DNA of 64,000 nt from Diplonema papillatum. Lineage: Eukaryota > Euglenozoa > Diplonemea > Diplonemida > Diplonemidae. The position numbers and the translations under genes were made by a program. Shown here one piece after another: positions 63,376 through 64,000 of this stretch. The DNA lies in assembly GCA_030068145.1 (NCBI GenBank), contig JAPJBO010000240.1, positions 1 through 64,000 on the forward strand, read 5' to 3'. The first letter of the stretch is position 1. Every line of letters starts with the position of its first letter. Below the pieces are notes generated by a model, which did not search any database, was not told the DNA's origin, and saw only the letters and a program-made list of their open reading frames with translations.

Positions 63376-64000
63376 AGATGAACTTGCCTCCTTTCTTCAC
63401 GATGATGCTGCCGTGAAGCCATCGGTGAGCAACGCGGTCCTGCTATGGGACTCAAACGCGAGCAAGGCGTGTAAGACTCACCCTCCCGCACTTCCGACTG
63501 CTAGAATCGCTCAGTCATCACCACCTCTGCTAAATTTTGTTCGGGCAGATGTTCTAGCGCACAGCGTCGGCGGCCACGCATGGATCGAGGCGTCGAGGTG
63601 GATCCGCGACCCGGACTTCTTTTATGCTAACTATCAGCGTTTCTGGGGGCGACGGCTGCTCGAGCCGCTCTCAAGGCTCCACCCAAACCACGCTGCCGAC
63701 GTGGCAATGTCGTCGATCACCGGACGAGTGCCGAAGGCCACCCCCATCACCGAGATGAGGCTGTTCACCGTCGCGAAGAAAACACCGGACGAGGGGCGCC
63801 TCATATGTTGGCCGAAGGCGCTCAACGAGCACGCCACACCGGACCCCGGACCCCCCACGGTCCTACCCTCAAGGGAAGAGGTGTGGGACACAATACGTGC
63901 ATCGGTGATGGGCCTCGAGGTGGACGCCGTGAGCTACTTCCACGCTTTTCCTTTGCACCCGTCCATTTCTCTAGCTTTTGGGATGCGACTTCCGATACAT
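63376..64000 (+). CDS. RT protein of element 4, N-terminal part (runs off window)
   Basis: Open to the last base in a frame different from the recombinase; the open stretch slightly overlaps the recombinase end. It begins about GDELASFLHDDAAVKP and shows DSNASKAC, HSVGGHAWIEASRWI, RLICWPKALNEH (fingers, Arg and Pro-x-x-x-Asn) and DAVSYFHAFPLHPSI (motif A, with the Asp and a YFHAF run). The remaining RT motifs and RNase H should follow downstream. The start codon is uncertain; in such overlapping frames translation may rely on reinitiation or frameshifting. Confidence 0.65.

Larger units (their letters stand above)
61619..64000 (+). mobile_element. YR retrotransposon, element 4 (different subfamily), 3' end outside window
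   Basis: Gag-like frame with SAP-like N-terminus, tyrosine recombinase, then an open RT frame running off the window. Order as in element 1, but protein sequences are far apart. Reading frames in view are uninterrupted, so the copy looks whole here. The upstream leader (about 61500-61630) has no visible B repeat. Confidence 0.78.

Overview
The window is eukaryotic nuclear DNA. It holds the 3' part of an 18S rRNA gene joined to ITS1 and 5.8S, a MULE transposase gene with a 62-nt GT-AG intron, tyrosine-recombinase retrotransposons, a Penelope-like RT remnant and several families of TIR elements and MITEs. The one clear host protein gene encodes a signal peptide, three cysteine-rich domains, a long Ala-Pro-Pro-Thr-Asn stalk and a C-terminal membrane anchor, a style common in protist surface proteins. 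I infer a protist with a large, repeat-filled genome. The rRNA is too diverged for me to name the group by eye.

Layout. 1-4452: 3' part of a gag / tyrosine recombinase / RT-RNase H retroelement ending in split direct repeats (B1-A2-B2). 4453-9403: an 11-bp satellite interrupted by a 2.4-kb foldback element whose arms are a second satellite. 9404-12661: a minisatellite, a second retroelement copy and a hAT-like transposase fragment. 13.1-17.3 kb: a MULE DNA-binding fragment, a 29-bp and a 41-bp satellite, and a MITE family with NTAC target duplications. 17.3-26.8 kb: short arrays, a TTA-flanked (Harbinger-like) element, a 2.2-kb TIR element with transposase remnants, nested hairpins and a Penelope-like RT remnant. 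27.2-29.75 kb: the surface-protein gene. 30.1-31.85 kb: a MULE with repeat-built TIRs and a 9-bp TSD. 31.9-45 kb: duplicated non-coding blocks and hAT MITEs with clear 8-bp TSDs, plus a 2.8-kb CACTA-like element. 46.5-51.1 kb: a DDE transposase of a family I cannot name, nested in a third retroelement relic, then a GC-rich TIR element. 51.3-55.8 kb: arrays, hairpins and a tRNA-like relic. 55.8-61.3 kb: a composite bounded by inverted 22-bp arrays that encloses the rDNA fragment. 61.6-64.0 kb: a fourth, different gag-YR-RT retroelement running off the window.

How it fits together. Almost everything is mobile DNA nested in mobile DNA. Satellites act as landing pads, and their regular monomers let target-site duplications be read exactly. 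Several non-autonomous families sit near plausible transposase relatives (hAT-like, MULE), but no autonomous partner can be assigned from this window alone. The retroelements share the uncommon order gag, YR, RT, which I associate with VIPER-type elements rather than DIRS or Ngaro.
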